Below are positions 49,645 to 61,739 of a DNA stretch of 64,000 bases, in pieces. The notes under the pieces are model-generated. The model made no database searches. It saw only the letters and a program-made list of their open reading frames with translations, and had not been told where the DNA came from. The position numbers and the translations under genes were made by a program. Origin of the DNA: Nannobrachium achirus. Its lineage: Eukaryota; Chordata; Actinopteri; Myctophiformes; Myctophidae. Numbering within the stretch: the first letter of the stretch is position 1; every line of letters begins with the position of its first letter. Location: assembly GCA_963921795.1 (NCBI GenBank), contig OY997651.1, positions 46,899,461 to 46,963,460 on the forward strand, written 5' to 3'.

Positions 49645-49866
49645 GTGCCAGGAATGCGCACGGGAGGGCCACGGTGGAATGTGTTGTCAGCCTTCACTTG
49701 GATCAAGGCCAACTCTCGGCTACATTCTATCATGCCAGGTAAAGTGTCAGACATCTGTCCTGCCGGGTTGTGCATTATCACTTTAATATAGTATTTACGG
49801 GGTGGCAAGTTCTGAGGGAACCGTGGATAGCCTATCACAGTCGTATCTCTGCATGACGTAATTTCT
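49645..49866 (-). pseudogene. Exon-like coding fragment interrupted by hAT insertion
   Basis: Minus-strand frame free of stops: ITSCRDTTVIGYPRF, then YYIKVIMHNPAGQMSD and IECSRELALIQVKADNTF. Composition and alternation look protein-like. A stop lies just upstream of the frame and the hAT element cuts its 3' side. I do not recognise the family; it may be an exon of a lost host gene. Confidence 0.35.
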
Positions 49867-50138
49867 TGCAGTTAAGCGGTCCTTTTGCGACAGAAGCACT
49901 GCCTGTAATGATGAGACTCAATTATTGCATTTGAAATCCCAAACACATAATACATTTAGAACATGCATGCCTCACATTTAATGCTCAAATGCTTTGGGGT
50001 GCATGCCATTATTACAAATAATTAAATAAAATAAAACAGCTGATCTACAGTATAAGTTCACACAATGTTTTATACAGTAGTAAGCTTGTAGATTGTCTTT
50101 TAGATTGTACATTTTCTTGGTGGGAAGTGGTTTAGTGG

Positions 50139-50657
50139 TTAAAGGGATATTTCACTTTAAAAAAAAAAAGAAATCGGTCATTTTATCATCTAATCCTGGG
50201 CTTCTCCCAATACACACCCATTGTAACTTCAAACTCCATTTTAACCATGATAGATTCATTAAAAACACCCATTATTTGTTCTGGTGACTCATAATACCCT
50301 CCTAATATGTGAGCAGGCCGTGACGAAAATGTTTTTCATTTATATTTAATAATTATTTTTTGTATTTAATTTTTTCAATTTTTAATAGAATTATTAAAAA
50401 TAAATGAAAAAAGCTTGCTCGTGTATTAGGAGGGTATTATGAGTCACCAGAAAAAATAATGGGTGTTTTTAATGAATCTATCATGGTTAAAATGGAGTTA
50501 GAAGTTACAATGGGTGTGTATGGGGAGCGGCCCTGGAGGAGGAAGGCCTAGTAACATTTACATCAAATATCTAAATATTGAATCAACCACTTAAACACTG
50601 TTCAGGGTGTTCACAAAAGCCTGATTAGTTTTTTTTTAAAGTGAAATAACCCTTTAA
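50139..50657. repeat. Palindromic MITE
   Basis: Ends TTAAAGGGATATTTCACTTT and AAAGTGAAATAACCCTTTAA; arms about 50139-50310 and 50420-50657. A fragment of the same end lies at 51813. A decayed hairpin-family copy precedes it (50036-50098). Confidence 0.75.
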
Positions 50658-50981
50658 TGCAGATACTGTTGTTTTAAACCCTATAGCCCAGGTAGAAACG
50701 TTGGTTTCCCTTTCACAAATCCTGCATGGTGGCTATGAGTGTGCTGCCCTTTTATTTACTTCTAGACCAAGGTCACCAACACCTCATCAATACTAGCTTA
50801 GCGCAGCTAGACTTTATCTACTGTACATCAATGCTGGTGTGAAACCCTGCTTAACTGAAAATGAACACTGTCACAATAACTGTTACATCAGGAAAACCCA
50901 TTACTGTAATAAACATGTAAATGAGGATCACACAACTAGACTTAACTTACATATAAGATAATATATAATACATTTAACACA

Positions 50982-50988
50982 CACAAGC

Positions 50989-51065
<77 letters not shown>
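50982..51065. repeat. (CA)n microsatellite
   Basis: Pure CA from about 50994, then CAGA and GCAC variants. Confidence 0.95.
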
Positions 51066-51069
<4 letters not shown>

Positions 51070-51225
51070 GACACACAGACACACACGCACGCACAGACGC
51101 ACAACGTACGCATGCACGCACACACGCGCACATCTAACTAGATGTGACACTGCATTCCTTAAAAATCCTGCCGTGCTCTTAATGATCTAATCACTCATCA
51201 TGTACAGTATCTGTTTTGTTTGTCA

Positions 51226-51790
51226 GGTTTATTCCTCCATCGTTCCTTTAGCCTTGCATGACAAAGTCTTTGAACAACAATGTTCAAAGACTTTGTTTTT
51301 CTTGGAAAGAACAACTATTAAAGATACCTTGCCAGAAAAAAGACTTTGGCAGCAAACTAGAACTGGTAGAACTTGATCTCCTCGTCCTGTCCTCAAGTAA
51401 CACTGTACTCAGTTTAATGACAATGGAATGCATTGGGCTTTTCATTATTCAATTATAATGTATCTGTTTTGCCTGTCAGGTGTATTCCTCCATTCCATTA
51501 GCAGGCACACCTTGAATCACACCTATACTTATGGAATCAATCAACAATGTTCAAATACTTAGTTTTTCTTGGAAAGCTCAACTATTAAAGATACCTTGCC
51601 AGAAAAAGCCTCGACAGAAAACTACAACCGGTAGAACTTGAACTCCTCCTGTCCTCAAGTAAATCTGTCCTCAGCCAGTTCAATGAATGTATTTAATTAT
51701 ATTGTATGTGTTTTGACTGTCAGCTTTAACACACCTCACAACACACCTTCACATGGAATCACAACAATGTCCAAAGCCTTTCTCATCAAC
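51226..51790. repeat. Diverged tandem repeat, about 240-bp unit
   Basis: Two long copies (from about 51226 and 51472) share TTTTTCTTGGAAAG and ATTAAAGATACCTTGCCAGA; a third partial copy starts near 51718. First copy contains a perfect inverted pair AAAGTCTTTGAACA/TGTTCAAAGACTTT. Confidence 0.65.
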
Positions 51791-52059
51791 ATAGGACACC
51801 TGTTGTCCCACCTTAAAGGGATATTTCATTTTCAAATTAAATAAACATGTTGAAACCATATGGACATTAGATGAAGAGTCAGTACTTCTTCAGCTCAAGG
51901 TTTCACCCCAGTGCACAACTCAACTCAGATAACCATCTAATAATTATAAACATGGAAATGAGGATCACACAACTAGACTTTCACAGTACATGTGCAAATT
52001 CAACTCAACTACAGCTGTCAATCACAGCTGAGTTGTCGAGCATCGATAACCGTCCCCTC

Positions 52060-52450
52060 CCGTGACTACACTGAGCGCGGCACCGAGTGCCGTGCTGCGA
52101 GCTTGTAGATCTGCTATTTTTGAAAAAGTCGTGAAAATTTGTGCAAATCTTATGTATTTTCAAAGCGTACGTTTGTATCTCAATTTTTTGTTCTGGGTGG
52201 TCCCTGGAACTAAATATTTTGAGATGTGGGTCCGTGGCCAAATAAATATCATTTTGGGGGTCCTTCACATGAAAAGGTTTGAGAACCACTGACACAGTAG
52301 TCTCTCAAGAACAGACTAACTGAGCTCCATTTAAGTGAAAAGGACCTTTTCTTTGACGATGGCTGGCCAGATTGCTGACATAGAAACATAGGTTTTTCAA
52401 AAAAATCCTAGAAGGATTCAAAAGACGCTTATAAAATCGGGTCAATCGGG
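52060..52450 (-). mobile_element. AACCCATTTAG-type element fragment with half hairpin
   Basis: Inverted match to 8240-8620. The hairpin at 52071-52121 lacks its outer left arm; the sequence switches inside it. Confidence 0.65.
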
Positions 52451-52467
52451 TGTTCATTAAAAAACAA

Positions 52468-52470
<3 letters not shown>

Positions 52471-52561
<91 letters not shown>

Positions 52562-52590
52562 CGCGCGTACGTGTACGTGCGTGTGTGTGT
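52471..52590. repeat. (GT)n microsatellite
   Basis: About 85 bp of GT followed by GCGC/GTAC variants. Confidence 0.95.
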
Positions 52591-52619
52591 GATAGCCGTT
52601 TTGGAAAAAAAAACATTAT

Positions 52620-53354
52620 GTGACTGCTAATTGTCATTTTAAAATCCTGTTCAATTCTAACTGAGCCTTTTGTGTTCTAAATCAGTACTGACATACTGTA
52701 TGTGCATGTGACTGTTCCCCTCACCTTGTACTTCTTTCCAATCTGATTTAATCAGACTTACAGTATACTCTTATAAATACGCAACTGGTGATCTGTGCAC
52801 CTGAATAGATGGAATGAGTAGATGAGAGATATGGAAGGATTAATTAATGATCCATGGATTATCTGACTTTCAACCGGACAGTGTGAATAACTAGCTTGAT
52901 ATTAGTTAAAGTCACATGCTGAGTTTGGCCACCATGTCCCATTAATATATAAAGTGGTAGTAATATGTAGGTATTGTATTAAACATATGAAATGTAAATC
53001 TTTCAAGCTGTTTATGACATGGCAATGAAGGAGCCTAGCTGCGACTATATCTCCAGACAAAATGTACTTTCATATTATATATTAACAAAGTCATTGACAT
53101 TTCAATAATTGATCAGAATACAGATAGTGCTTCCATCCCAACAGCAACAAAGTTAAGTGAGTGGGTGTGTATTATACCTCATATGACTATAAAGATTGCT
53201 GGCTTCTCAAATGACAGTGTTACTTGAGCACAGGAGGAGGTCAGGTTCTACCGGTAGCGTTTAAATATTTGTGGTTTTCATTAAGGCAACCTGTGAACCC
53301 ATTTGCACTATCAAGGTGAACAGGTATTCTCTGTTGATGAGAAGGTCTAAAGCA
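52620..53354. other. Intergenic, nothing recognised
   Basis: No repeat or gene seen. Confidence 0.5.
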
Positions 53355-53504
53355 TGCCAATGAAACTATTTGAAAAAGACACGCTACAACCTAGACTTGA
53401 TTTGATAATTAGACCAGAACAACACGCGTTGCCAATGAAACTATTTGAAAAAGACACGCTACAACCTAGACTTGATTTGATAATTAGACCAGAAAAACAC
53501 GCGT
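53355..53504. repeat. 75-bp perfect-like tandem duplication
   Basis: Two adjacent units at 53355 and 53430 starting TGCCAATGAAACTATTTG, differing by one or two bases. The 25-residue frame repeat is a consequence of the length being divisible by three. Confidence 0.85.
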
Positions 53505-53867
53505 TAAATGCTTCTCACGGAAACGTCAAGAATAAAAACAATGTAAACGGGTAGGCCTGTGCCAATGGAACACAGGAACAAAGAAACTTGAGAGTTGAAA
53601 CATAAGTACATGATGATGACGTGATTAATGAAGGACATGCCAGGATCTTAATTGTCAGTGTCACGGTAGATTAACGTGAAGGCACCTAACGTTGATCGGA
53701 GGTGATCCAACCTTTAGGTTGGAGGTCTGATGGTGATTGTGGACCCCCAGCTTGCTTTTTGTCATTTTGAAACTATCTCTCAACGTACGACAACCAGCTT
53801 TACTTGTCCAGTTCAGATTATTATTATTTTTTTTTTCAACTGTGGTCCCTCGCATACCATTGACTTT

Positions 53868-54170
53868 AATTGTTTCATTGTACGACCACACCGCATACAC
53901 ACTGTCTTAAAAATGAAATAGGGGGGAAAGGTTTTCTCCAACAAAGCATTGAAAGCATGTTTTGTATTTTCACAATCAATCAATCATTTCGTCTAGCTGT
54001 CTTGTTGTCTTTACGGTCATATAAAATTCTATGCATACATGTAATCAGTGGTGTAAAGTAACTAAGTACTTTTACTTAAGTACTGTACTTAAGTTCAGTT
54101 TTGAGGTATTTGTACTTTACTTGAGTATTTCCAAATTCCAATACTTTTACTTCTACTGTGATCCAAATGT
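53868..54170. repeat. Segment duplicated at 59344-59830
   Basis: Both copies run from CATTGTACGACCACACCGCAT through AATGAAATAGGGGG to CATGTAATCAGTGGTGTAAA, including the start of the TACTTTTACTTAAG element at the same place. The second copy is nearer to gene B and has extra sequence. Confidence 0.7.
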
Positions 54171-54342
54171 TTCATTCATGAAAATGTTAATTAAGGTTAG
54201 AAAACGAAAGGGGAAAATGGAGGGCAACTCTTTTTGCGATCGGCCGGGGGGGAAAACAGCGCAACTAGCGGCCAATCATAGGAAGTTTTAGTTCCGTATT
54301 GGAGTCATTTTAAATCGGCAGAACTATGCCCCTGATTATTAC

Positions 54343-54424
54343 CTGTAGCAGTACTATTGTCTGATGTCTTCTTTGGTCAAAGGAGACTTTGAGGAGATTC
54401 TCACTCTCAGGCCGCTGGTGCCAC
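54343..54424 (-). pseudogene. Relic of gene A/B family exon 10
   Basis: Retains acceptor GTAG and donor GTAATA. It reads GTSGLRVRISSKSPLTKEDI and then RQ and a stop codon. At 82 nt it is 8 nt longer than gene A exon 10 (6 in-frame plus 2 out of frame). Flanking intron sequence (GTGATGTTGTTGAGTAGAG) also matches 7400-7425. No other exon of this copy was found nearby. Confidence 0.75.
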
Positions 54425-55121
54425 CTACACTCCTACAGGTCAAATATGCCAGCTTTAGAATAGTGACAGTAAACAGTGTGATGTTGTTGAGTAGAGCTTT
54501 AGAATACTGGGGGGGAAGATTAGCCGACAGTATTCATTGTCCGTCTTATTAGAAAGGCCTCCATAAAAATTAAAGGCCACTTAGATAGTGGTCCTTGCCT
54601 CTGTCTCCCCGTCCCTTACTTCAATGTATATATCACAGCCAGTTATACCCACAGCATTCTTACCTTACTCACAGTATATCACAGCCAGTTATACAGCATT
54701 GGTTCTCAAAGTGGGGTTCTGTATATTCAGCTAAATTAGTTAATATAGCATCACAATCATGTCAATGATTGTGATGCAATATGAACTAAAATCACTCAAA
54801 TCTTTGTTTCTGGAGGTTTTGGGGGGGGGGGGGGTTGATCCTGCCAGCCAGTAGCATATTCTTGTCTCAAAGAAAGAAAGACGTGTACAGTGAAACTGCC
54901 TAAGTCTAAGTACATTGATTATTGATTGATCGGAATTCCACCACAGTGGAATGACTATAACGATTGCAATTATAAATAAATGGTAACAACATATCTCTTA
55001 ATCATTTGGAAAAGGTTTTAATTGTGAGTGTATTTGTTGATTTACTGAGGCAGCAGCAGCTTTACAAAAGGCTGTATAGTGACTTTTTTCTTGTGGCATT
55101 TCCTGCATTCTGCGTCCCTTG
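54425..55121. other. Intergenic, mostly unassigned
   Basis: First 90 bp are homologous to gene A intron 9. A hAT-like phrase (GGTTCTCAAAGTGGGG) is at 54699 and a poly-G run at 54821-54833. Confidence 0.45.
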
Positions 55122-55135
55122 CAGCACAGTAGTAG

Positions 55136-57159
55136 TAGGGTCTCAAACCAAGGTTCTGTGACCATCCTCTGGCAAGGATGGTTTGATGATTGATTTGACC
55201 TCTATGGAACCTTTATAAAAGATTTAGCCCCCATGTCCCTCGCAAAAATCCCAGCATTTTTTGCTAGAGGGCCAAATTCAAAATGGCGCCCGGCGCCTTC
55301 GTTAAAAATGAACTTTTGATCCAGATGACCGAGAATCATGTATGAAGACACTTTTTCATACAAGTCAACCATGAGGATTCCAAATCTGACACCATTTTAA
55401 TCATAATACCTTGTTTAATTAGCATAATGCATGTTTAATTTGCATATATTGTGCATATTTAACAACTCAAAGTAAACACTTGGTAATTTTCTGTTCTGTG
55501 TTATTCCAAGTACTTATTACAAATATATTAATATATTAATATTATATATATATATATATATATATTATTCCTGCACATCTGACCACTACTGAAGCAGTAC
55601 ATATTCCAATAAAGTGCTCTTTGTTCATGTAATAAGCTAGTAGGTCCATAATTTCTTTTTCTGTATATCAATTATTATGATTTGACTTCTAGACCACATG
55701 CTTGGAAAACAATGGTCACATACCAAACCTTTCACAGTTGATCCCAAAGTAATTTGTCCTGTAGAATCAATTTCTACATTTTTGTATTGTGCATATTTAA
55801 TTAGAACATTTTCTTATTTATTAAATTTGTGTAAATAAGCTAAACCAATATAAAAGGTATGCATGGCACAACATATTATAATTGTTATCAGATATGCCCT
55901 CAGGAGAAGACCCTGTCCAACATGCAGCCTGGAGGCACAATCCAGGACACCAAAAACAATGTTGTCTGCACCCAAGAGAAAGCGGGGAGCTCTCCGGGTA
56001 TAGCAGTAATTCAAGAGGGGCGCCATCCAGTAGAGTGAAAACATAACTTTTGAATAGAAACGTCATTTATTTGGGGTTTGTAATTTTTACAGACACAAAA
56101 CACATCAATCTGAATCAGAGCTGAAATGTCTTAGAAATGATTCTCTGGGAAGAGGCAGAGAAAGATCTGGATGCCAGTGAGAAGAGGGTGACGTACTGTA
56201 CCAGTTTATATCTCAGAAGATGCCACCCTTTCCTACTGGCCTGAAGGCCAGTTCAGCCAATGAGTCCATGCAGTCTGAGTGGGATACAGGGAGCAATGAC
56301 TCTGCATTGGGAATCCCACTGGTAGTGCTAGATGAGGTGCCATGTTACCTGATTGGCCCATTTAAATGGAAATGGGCCAATCAGCATCTACTGCCTCCAG
56401 GTTGAAATAGCAGATCAACTCAATGGGTGGTCTGTCTGAGAATAAAACATCTGCCAACGTTGCCTTGGCATCTGGTCTGAGGCGCCTCAGACCAAGCCTC
56501 ATACCAGCCTTTGGCCAGTCTGCCTTTGAGGATGGCATAAGAGGTGGAGAAAAATAGAGCATGGGGGCATATGCCATCAGGCTAAATGGACTAATCCAAT
56601 GCAGCTATCACAATTTGTATAATATTCAAGGAATTGGTGACACAAGCCTTTGTTCAAGGACTCCTTCCTCGTCATTTTGGATACCCATGCCCCATTGCCC
56701 CAATGCCCTCGAGGAAGCAGAATGTTACCATCCTTGTTTAGACTGACCTTGCCTACATCAGACAAGCCAAGTGTGGTGGATGGTGATGGGGACAGTGAAG
56801 AGCCATTACAGCAGGAGCCACTCCCCAGTCTCTACCAGTCAGTCACAAGAGACACTGGATAGACAGAAGAAAGGCCTATGCTCTGGCTGCTACCAATGTG
56901 GAGAACCAGCTGGACAGTTCCCTGCGTGATCTACAGTGGCACTTTTGGACAAAGACTACAATGTATACTACACACAGTGGACCAGCCTCACTGTAATTAA
57001 CAGATTGATGTATCATTGTGTCAAACATAGCTCGCAGAAATATTTGAAGAGGTCTAAACTGCAAGCAAATATCTTGAAACAATATCTTAAGCTAGATAGA
57101 TTATCCCAAACCAGAGGGCAATGGCTGGCAGGAACAATTTATTATACAGTAGCTCATCA

Positions 57160-57249
<90 letters not shown>

Positions 57250-57981
57250 CTGATAACAATACTAGGCAGATGTTGTGCATTAAATACCACATATATTGGT
57301 CTATAGTACCTACACAATTTGTTATGCTTATTTACGCTAATTTGCTCAAACAAGCAAATTGTGTCATTAAATATGCACAATACAAATATATAGAAATTGA
57401 TTCTACAGGACAAATTACATTGGGATCAACTGTGAGAAGTTTGGTATTCAATGTTTTTCTTTTCCAAACATGTGGTCTAAAAGTCATAATAATTGATGTA
57501 CAGAAAAATAATTATGGACATACTAGCTTATTAGATGAACAAAGAGCACTTTATTGGAATATTTACTGCTGCCGTAGTGGTCAGATGTGCAGGAATGATA
57601 ATATTTGTAAAAATAAGTACTTGGAATAACACAGAACAGAAAATGACCATGTTTACTTTGAGTTGTTACTTATGCATAATATATGCTAATTAAACATGCA
57701 TTATGTTAATTAAACAAGGTCTTATGATTAAAATGGGGCCAGATTTGGGTGACTTGTATGAAAAAGTGTCTTCATCCATGATTCTCGGTCATCTGGATAA
57801 AAAGTTAATTTTTAACGAAGGCGCCGGACGCCATTTTGAATTTGGCCCTCTAGCAAAAAATGCTGGGATTTTTGCGAGGGACATGGGGGCTAAATCTTTT
57901 ATAAAGGTTCCATAGAGGTCAAATCAATCATCAAACCATCCTTGCCAGAGGATGGTCACAGAACCTTGGTTTGAGACCCTA
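55136..57981. mobile_element. 2.85-kb element with about 740-bp terminal inverted repeats
   Basis: Ends TAGGGTCTCAAACCAAGG and its complement; arms 55136-55893 and about 57250-57981 match with scattered differences. The unique centre (55894-57160) has short frames (e.g. MPPFPTGLKASSANESMQSE at 56220) but no recognisable transposase. A (CA)n tract lies at 57164-57248. Confidence 0.75.
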
Positions 57982-57984
57982 CTA

Positions 57985-59175
57985 TAGGGTTTAATGCCGG
58001 GAACCGGGATCCCGGCCTAACCGGCCTCAGCGCACGTAATTTCCCTCCCGGTTATTGGCTTCGGGAACCGTCATCCCGGAGATTGTCTTTTTCTTATAGG
58101 CTAATTATCACTAGAAAGGTCTACTCCAGTGCGTGGGCAATTAGGCTGCTTGCCACATATCCTCGCCTCCTTTTTTAACAGGAAAATATATATATCAGAA
58201 TGAATCAGAACGTCAATATGCCTACAATAATCCAACCACAAATTAATCTCTCTCTGATTCGCACTGCCTCTTTGATGAGCGCAGCCGCTGCGCAGCGTGC
58301 ATTGTGCAATCTAGCGACAAGCAGCAGGTGGGCCGTGGGGGGTGTTTGGGACATAATAAATATACTTGACTAAAACTTGTATGGACATTTAGTTTGGCTG
58401 TTGATATCACGGGAGGCGGTCAGATGCTGTGGAATTCTAAAAAGCCACGTCCCCTACAATAGGCCTACTAAAAAACGTAATTGATTAAATCTAACGTGGC
58501 GTGGCACCGAAATTATACTGTGTTCCACTTCCATTACAGAGAGACCACCTGTATGCTTAGCCTATTTATAACGTGATGTTTTACAGCAGCAAATAATAGA
58601 AAATGATGGAAAACAATTCTGTTGTTGGCAATCGTGCCTTGAAGAATATGAATCCACGTTGCATAAACTGCTGTACTGTAATACATTTGTGGTCTACCTT
58701 GCTTTCTTGGGGTGAACTCTGAAGAATGATCTTGCAAGCCCCCAAATATCCAATTGTGTAAGTAGGCCTAATGCAATGGTTTATAATGACTGAGCCATTG
58801 AGGAACATTGAAGCGCGTTTGTGCGCGACTGCGCGTCCAACACATCTCCCATTAGCTTGATTATATAGTTTGTCCTGCGAGTGTCATGCTGAAAATAGCC
58901 GATCTGCAAGCTCACATAGCGTCTAATCTACGACGTGTTGTGAGCTTGTAGATCATCTATTTTTCAGTGACATGTGGAAATCCAGTCGATAGGCTACGCA
59001 TTGACGCCCCCTGGTTGGTTAAAGGGGTACTGTCACCTAAAGGCCATTCCATGGTAATTAAACATTATTAATTATTATTATTATTATTGACGGGAAAATA
59101 CCGGGGAGCCCGGGAGAAGCTCCGAAAAATCCCGGTTTTTAAAATGAGCTAAATTCGGGAAAATATTAAACCCTA
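57985..59175. mobile_element. 1.19-kb element with TAGGGTTTAAT ends
   Basis: Ends TAGGGTTTAATGCCGGGAA and ATATTAAACCCTA, with GGAACCGGGATCCCGG near one end and CCCGGTTTT near the other. Contains a hairpin copy at 58889-58967. No coding gene recognised. Confidence 0.6.
58889..58967. repeat. GATCTACAAGC hairpin copy
   Basis: CTGAAAATAGCCGATCTGCA paired with TTGTAGATCATCTATTTTTCAG; inner ACGTCG-like parts diverged. Confidence 0.8.
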
Positions 59176-59343
59176 CAGCACAGTTGTTCAGGGTGGTGCC
59201 ACATCGTCCACACTCCACAGATCTTTTGGCCCTTAGTTGTCACTCTCTTTTTTTGATCCTTGCCATGGGCACTTTTACCTGTCTGAGTTTGTCTTTAAAA
59301 CCTGTTCTTTAATTTCACCATCGGCCTATCCACATTTACTTCC

Positions 59344-59718
59344 ATTGTTTCATTGTACGACCACACCGCATTTATGCATTTCTGGTCCACGTTACACTGA
59401 TAAAAACCTATATGCGCGCGCCGGTCGGTACCAAATGAGCCAATGAAACCAGCGCTCCCCAAAACAACAGGTTTGGGGATTGGTGGGAATTGATTACATG
59501 ATACAGTCACCTGTGCATTTAGTCTCAATGTTTGTAAACAAGAATCGGGTCTATACACACCGTCTTAAAAATGAAATAGGGGGAAAAGGTTTGCTCCAAC
59601 AAAGCATTGAAAGCACATGTTTTGTATTTTCACAGAATTGAAGCCGGTCTTAGCAATCATTTCTTCTAGTTGTCTTGTTGTCTTCACGTTCATATAAAAT
59701 CAAATGCATACATGTAAT
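59344..59718. repeat. Second copy of the 53868-54046 segment
   Basis: Same order of landmarks as the first copy, with about 150 bp extra in the middle (59370-59550). Confidence 0.65.
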
Positions 59719-60235
59719 CAGTGGTGTAAAGTAACTAAGTACTTTTACTTAAGTGCTGTACTTAAGTACAGTATTGAGGTATTTATACTTTACTTGAGTA
59801 TTTCCAAATTCCAATACTTTTACTTCTACTCCATTACATCTCGGATCCAATGTTGTACTTTTACTCCACTACATTTATTTGAACACTATATTTACTAGTT
59901 ACTTTGCTGATATAAATTATAATATGTTAAAACATACATAAACCACTTTAGCCCTATTTTATACCATGGCTATTTGAAAATAGCTGATATACAAGCTCAC
60001 AACACGTCGCGATGCGACACGTTGTGAGCTGGTAGATCTGCTATTTTCAAACATTTTGTACTTTTTACTTTTAGTACTTTAAGTAATTTACTTTAATTTC
60101 GATAGATGCCAATACTCTTGTACTTTTACTCAAGTACATTTTGAATTCTGGACATCTACTTGTAACAGAGTACTTCTACAATGCAGTATTGATACTTTTA
60201 CTTAAGTAGAAAACGTGAGTACTTTTTTTCAACCA
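59719..60235. mobile_element. TACTTTTACTTAAGTA element with nested hairpin
   Basis: Starts CAGTGGTGTAAAGTAACTAA, a start common to a widespread fish non-autonomous element (hAT-like ending, recollection). Full of ACTTTTACT/AGTAC words. Hairpin at 59977-60047. A truncated copy lies at 54046-54165. Confidence 0.65.
59977..60047. repeat. GATCTACAAGC hairpin copy
   Basis: GAAAATAGCTGATATACAAG with CTCACAAC and GTTGTGAG; core GTCGCGATGCGAC. Confidence 0.85.
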
Positions 60236-60268
60236 ATCTTATTTGAATTGCATAGGCAGACTCAGTTT

Positions 60269-60270
<2 letters not shown>

Positions 60271-60344
<74 letters not shown>
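60271..60344. repeat. (CAGA)n microsatellite upstream of gene B
   Basis: Nearly pure tract, about 150 bp upstream of the TATA box; gene A has a like tract inside intron 7 instead. Confidence 0.95.
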
Positions 60345-60494
60345 GGTGATTACAGAGACATACCGTACACAGTGAGAAATTCTTCTTTGAATTTCCTTTA
60401 CAGAGATGCAATTCCTTTCCTCATACCAGGTCAATATCTTGTTCCACTGCCAAATTCAAATATTCAAAATGTTTGCTGTGCGTGTGAGTGTGTG

Positions 60495-60501
60495 TATAAA
60501 A
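60495..60501 (+). promoter_or_regulatory. TATA box of gene B
   Basis: TATAAAA, 34 nt before the ATG at 60536, in a block conserved with gene A. A very short 5' UTR follows. Confidence 0.8.
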
Positions 60502-60535
60502 CACAGTAGTGGATCGTACGTTCCCTCATTAAACC

Positions 60536-60670
60536 ATGAGTGTGTCTTCAGTAGCAGTGGTGTTGCTGTTGCTCTGTGGAGCCCAGCATGCAGGAGCCCA
60601 ACAGAACAACTTTTATGGAACTGTCAGTACCTTTGACACTAAGGACATGTACGCAAATGGAACTATGACG
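60536..60670 (+). CDS. Gene B exon 1: signal peptide
   Basis: 45 codons ending ...DMYANGTMT at donor gtaggt, phase 0. Cleavage likely after GAQHAGA. Contains an NGT sequon shared with gene A. Confidence 0.88.
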
Positions 60671-61663
60671 GTAGGTAGGATACAGGGCAAGATTATTGTA
60701 GTTATTTCTATTATTCTACTACAAAATAATAGGGGGGAAAAGTACAAATTAAAATAGTTAAACATAAACTGAAGTTGTATTGTGTGTTGCCAATTGTAAG
60801 CCTTTAATCTTAAAAAAAAAAAAAAGTGAAAATAGCCCATCTACAATCTCTGATTTGTTGCTTCCCCTTAATGACTGAAGCATACTCTTGCTCTCTTTCA
60901 TAATTTATAATGTGTTTTTTTTTTTTTTTTAGGTATTGTGTATTTTTATGACACTATGCACCCAAGCATTTTTAAAGTGTTATAATTAAAGGAAAAGGGG
61001 TAAATAGACATGTACTGTGCAAAGCAACTCTTATTAATTATGATTGTTTGACCCAAATTGTTCATTTAAATTTTGTTTTAGTAACTTACAAACGTACCAA
61101 ACAGAGACAGGATCAAAGTCAAAATGTCTAACTTGTATAACATTATCTCATAATTACAGGTGGTTATGCGCTATAAGACGGCCTTCACAACATGCAATGA
61201 TTCAGACACTTGGGAGTGTTATCCTGGGAATGACTGTGGCAATGAGACCCTACTGGAGGTGAAGACGGTGCAGAGCACAGCAGAGTGGTGTCAACGAGAA
61301 GGAATCATGACTCGACTGGTTCCCATCAACACTCTCTTCTGGATGTGGTGAGTGAAGAGAGATTCACTATGACACAACAAAAACACAACTTTAACTAGCA
61401 TTTTCATGTTTTACACACATTTCTTTTTGTATATATATTTTTTATAATCACTTGCCCAAAATAGGGATAGTAAATTGAGTATTTTGAATAAAATAACATA
61501 ATATATCTTATATATATGTTTTTTCATAATCAAAATAGCTTGATTAACTGTTGCACCCCATGTATTTAAAAAAAAAATACAATTTTGTGAGAAAAAATAA
61601 GATTTTTAGGATTTTTTTATGATATTTACTACTAGGCCTACTACTACCACCACCACCACCACC

Positions 61664-61739
<76 letters not shown>

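Noticed and set aside
54343-54424. Relic exon 10 as an active exon
   Set aside because: In-frame stop and a net 2-nt frame change; no partner exons nearby.
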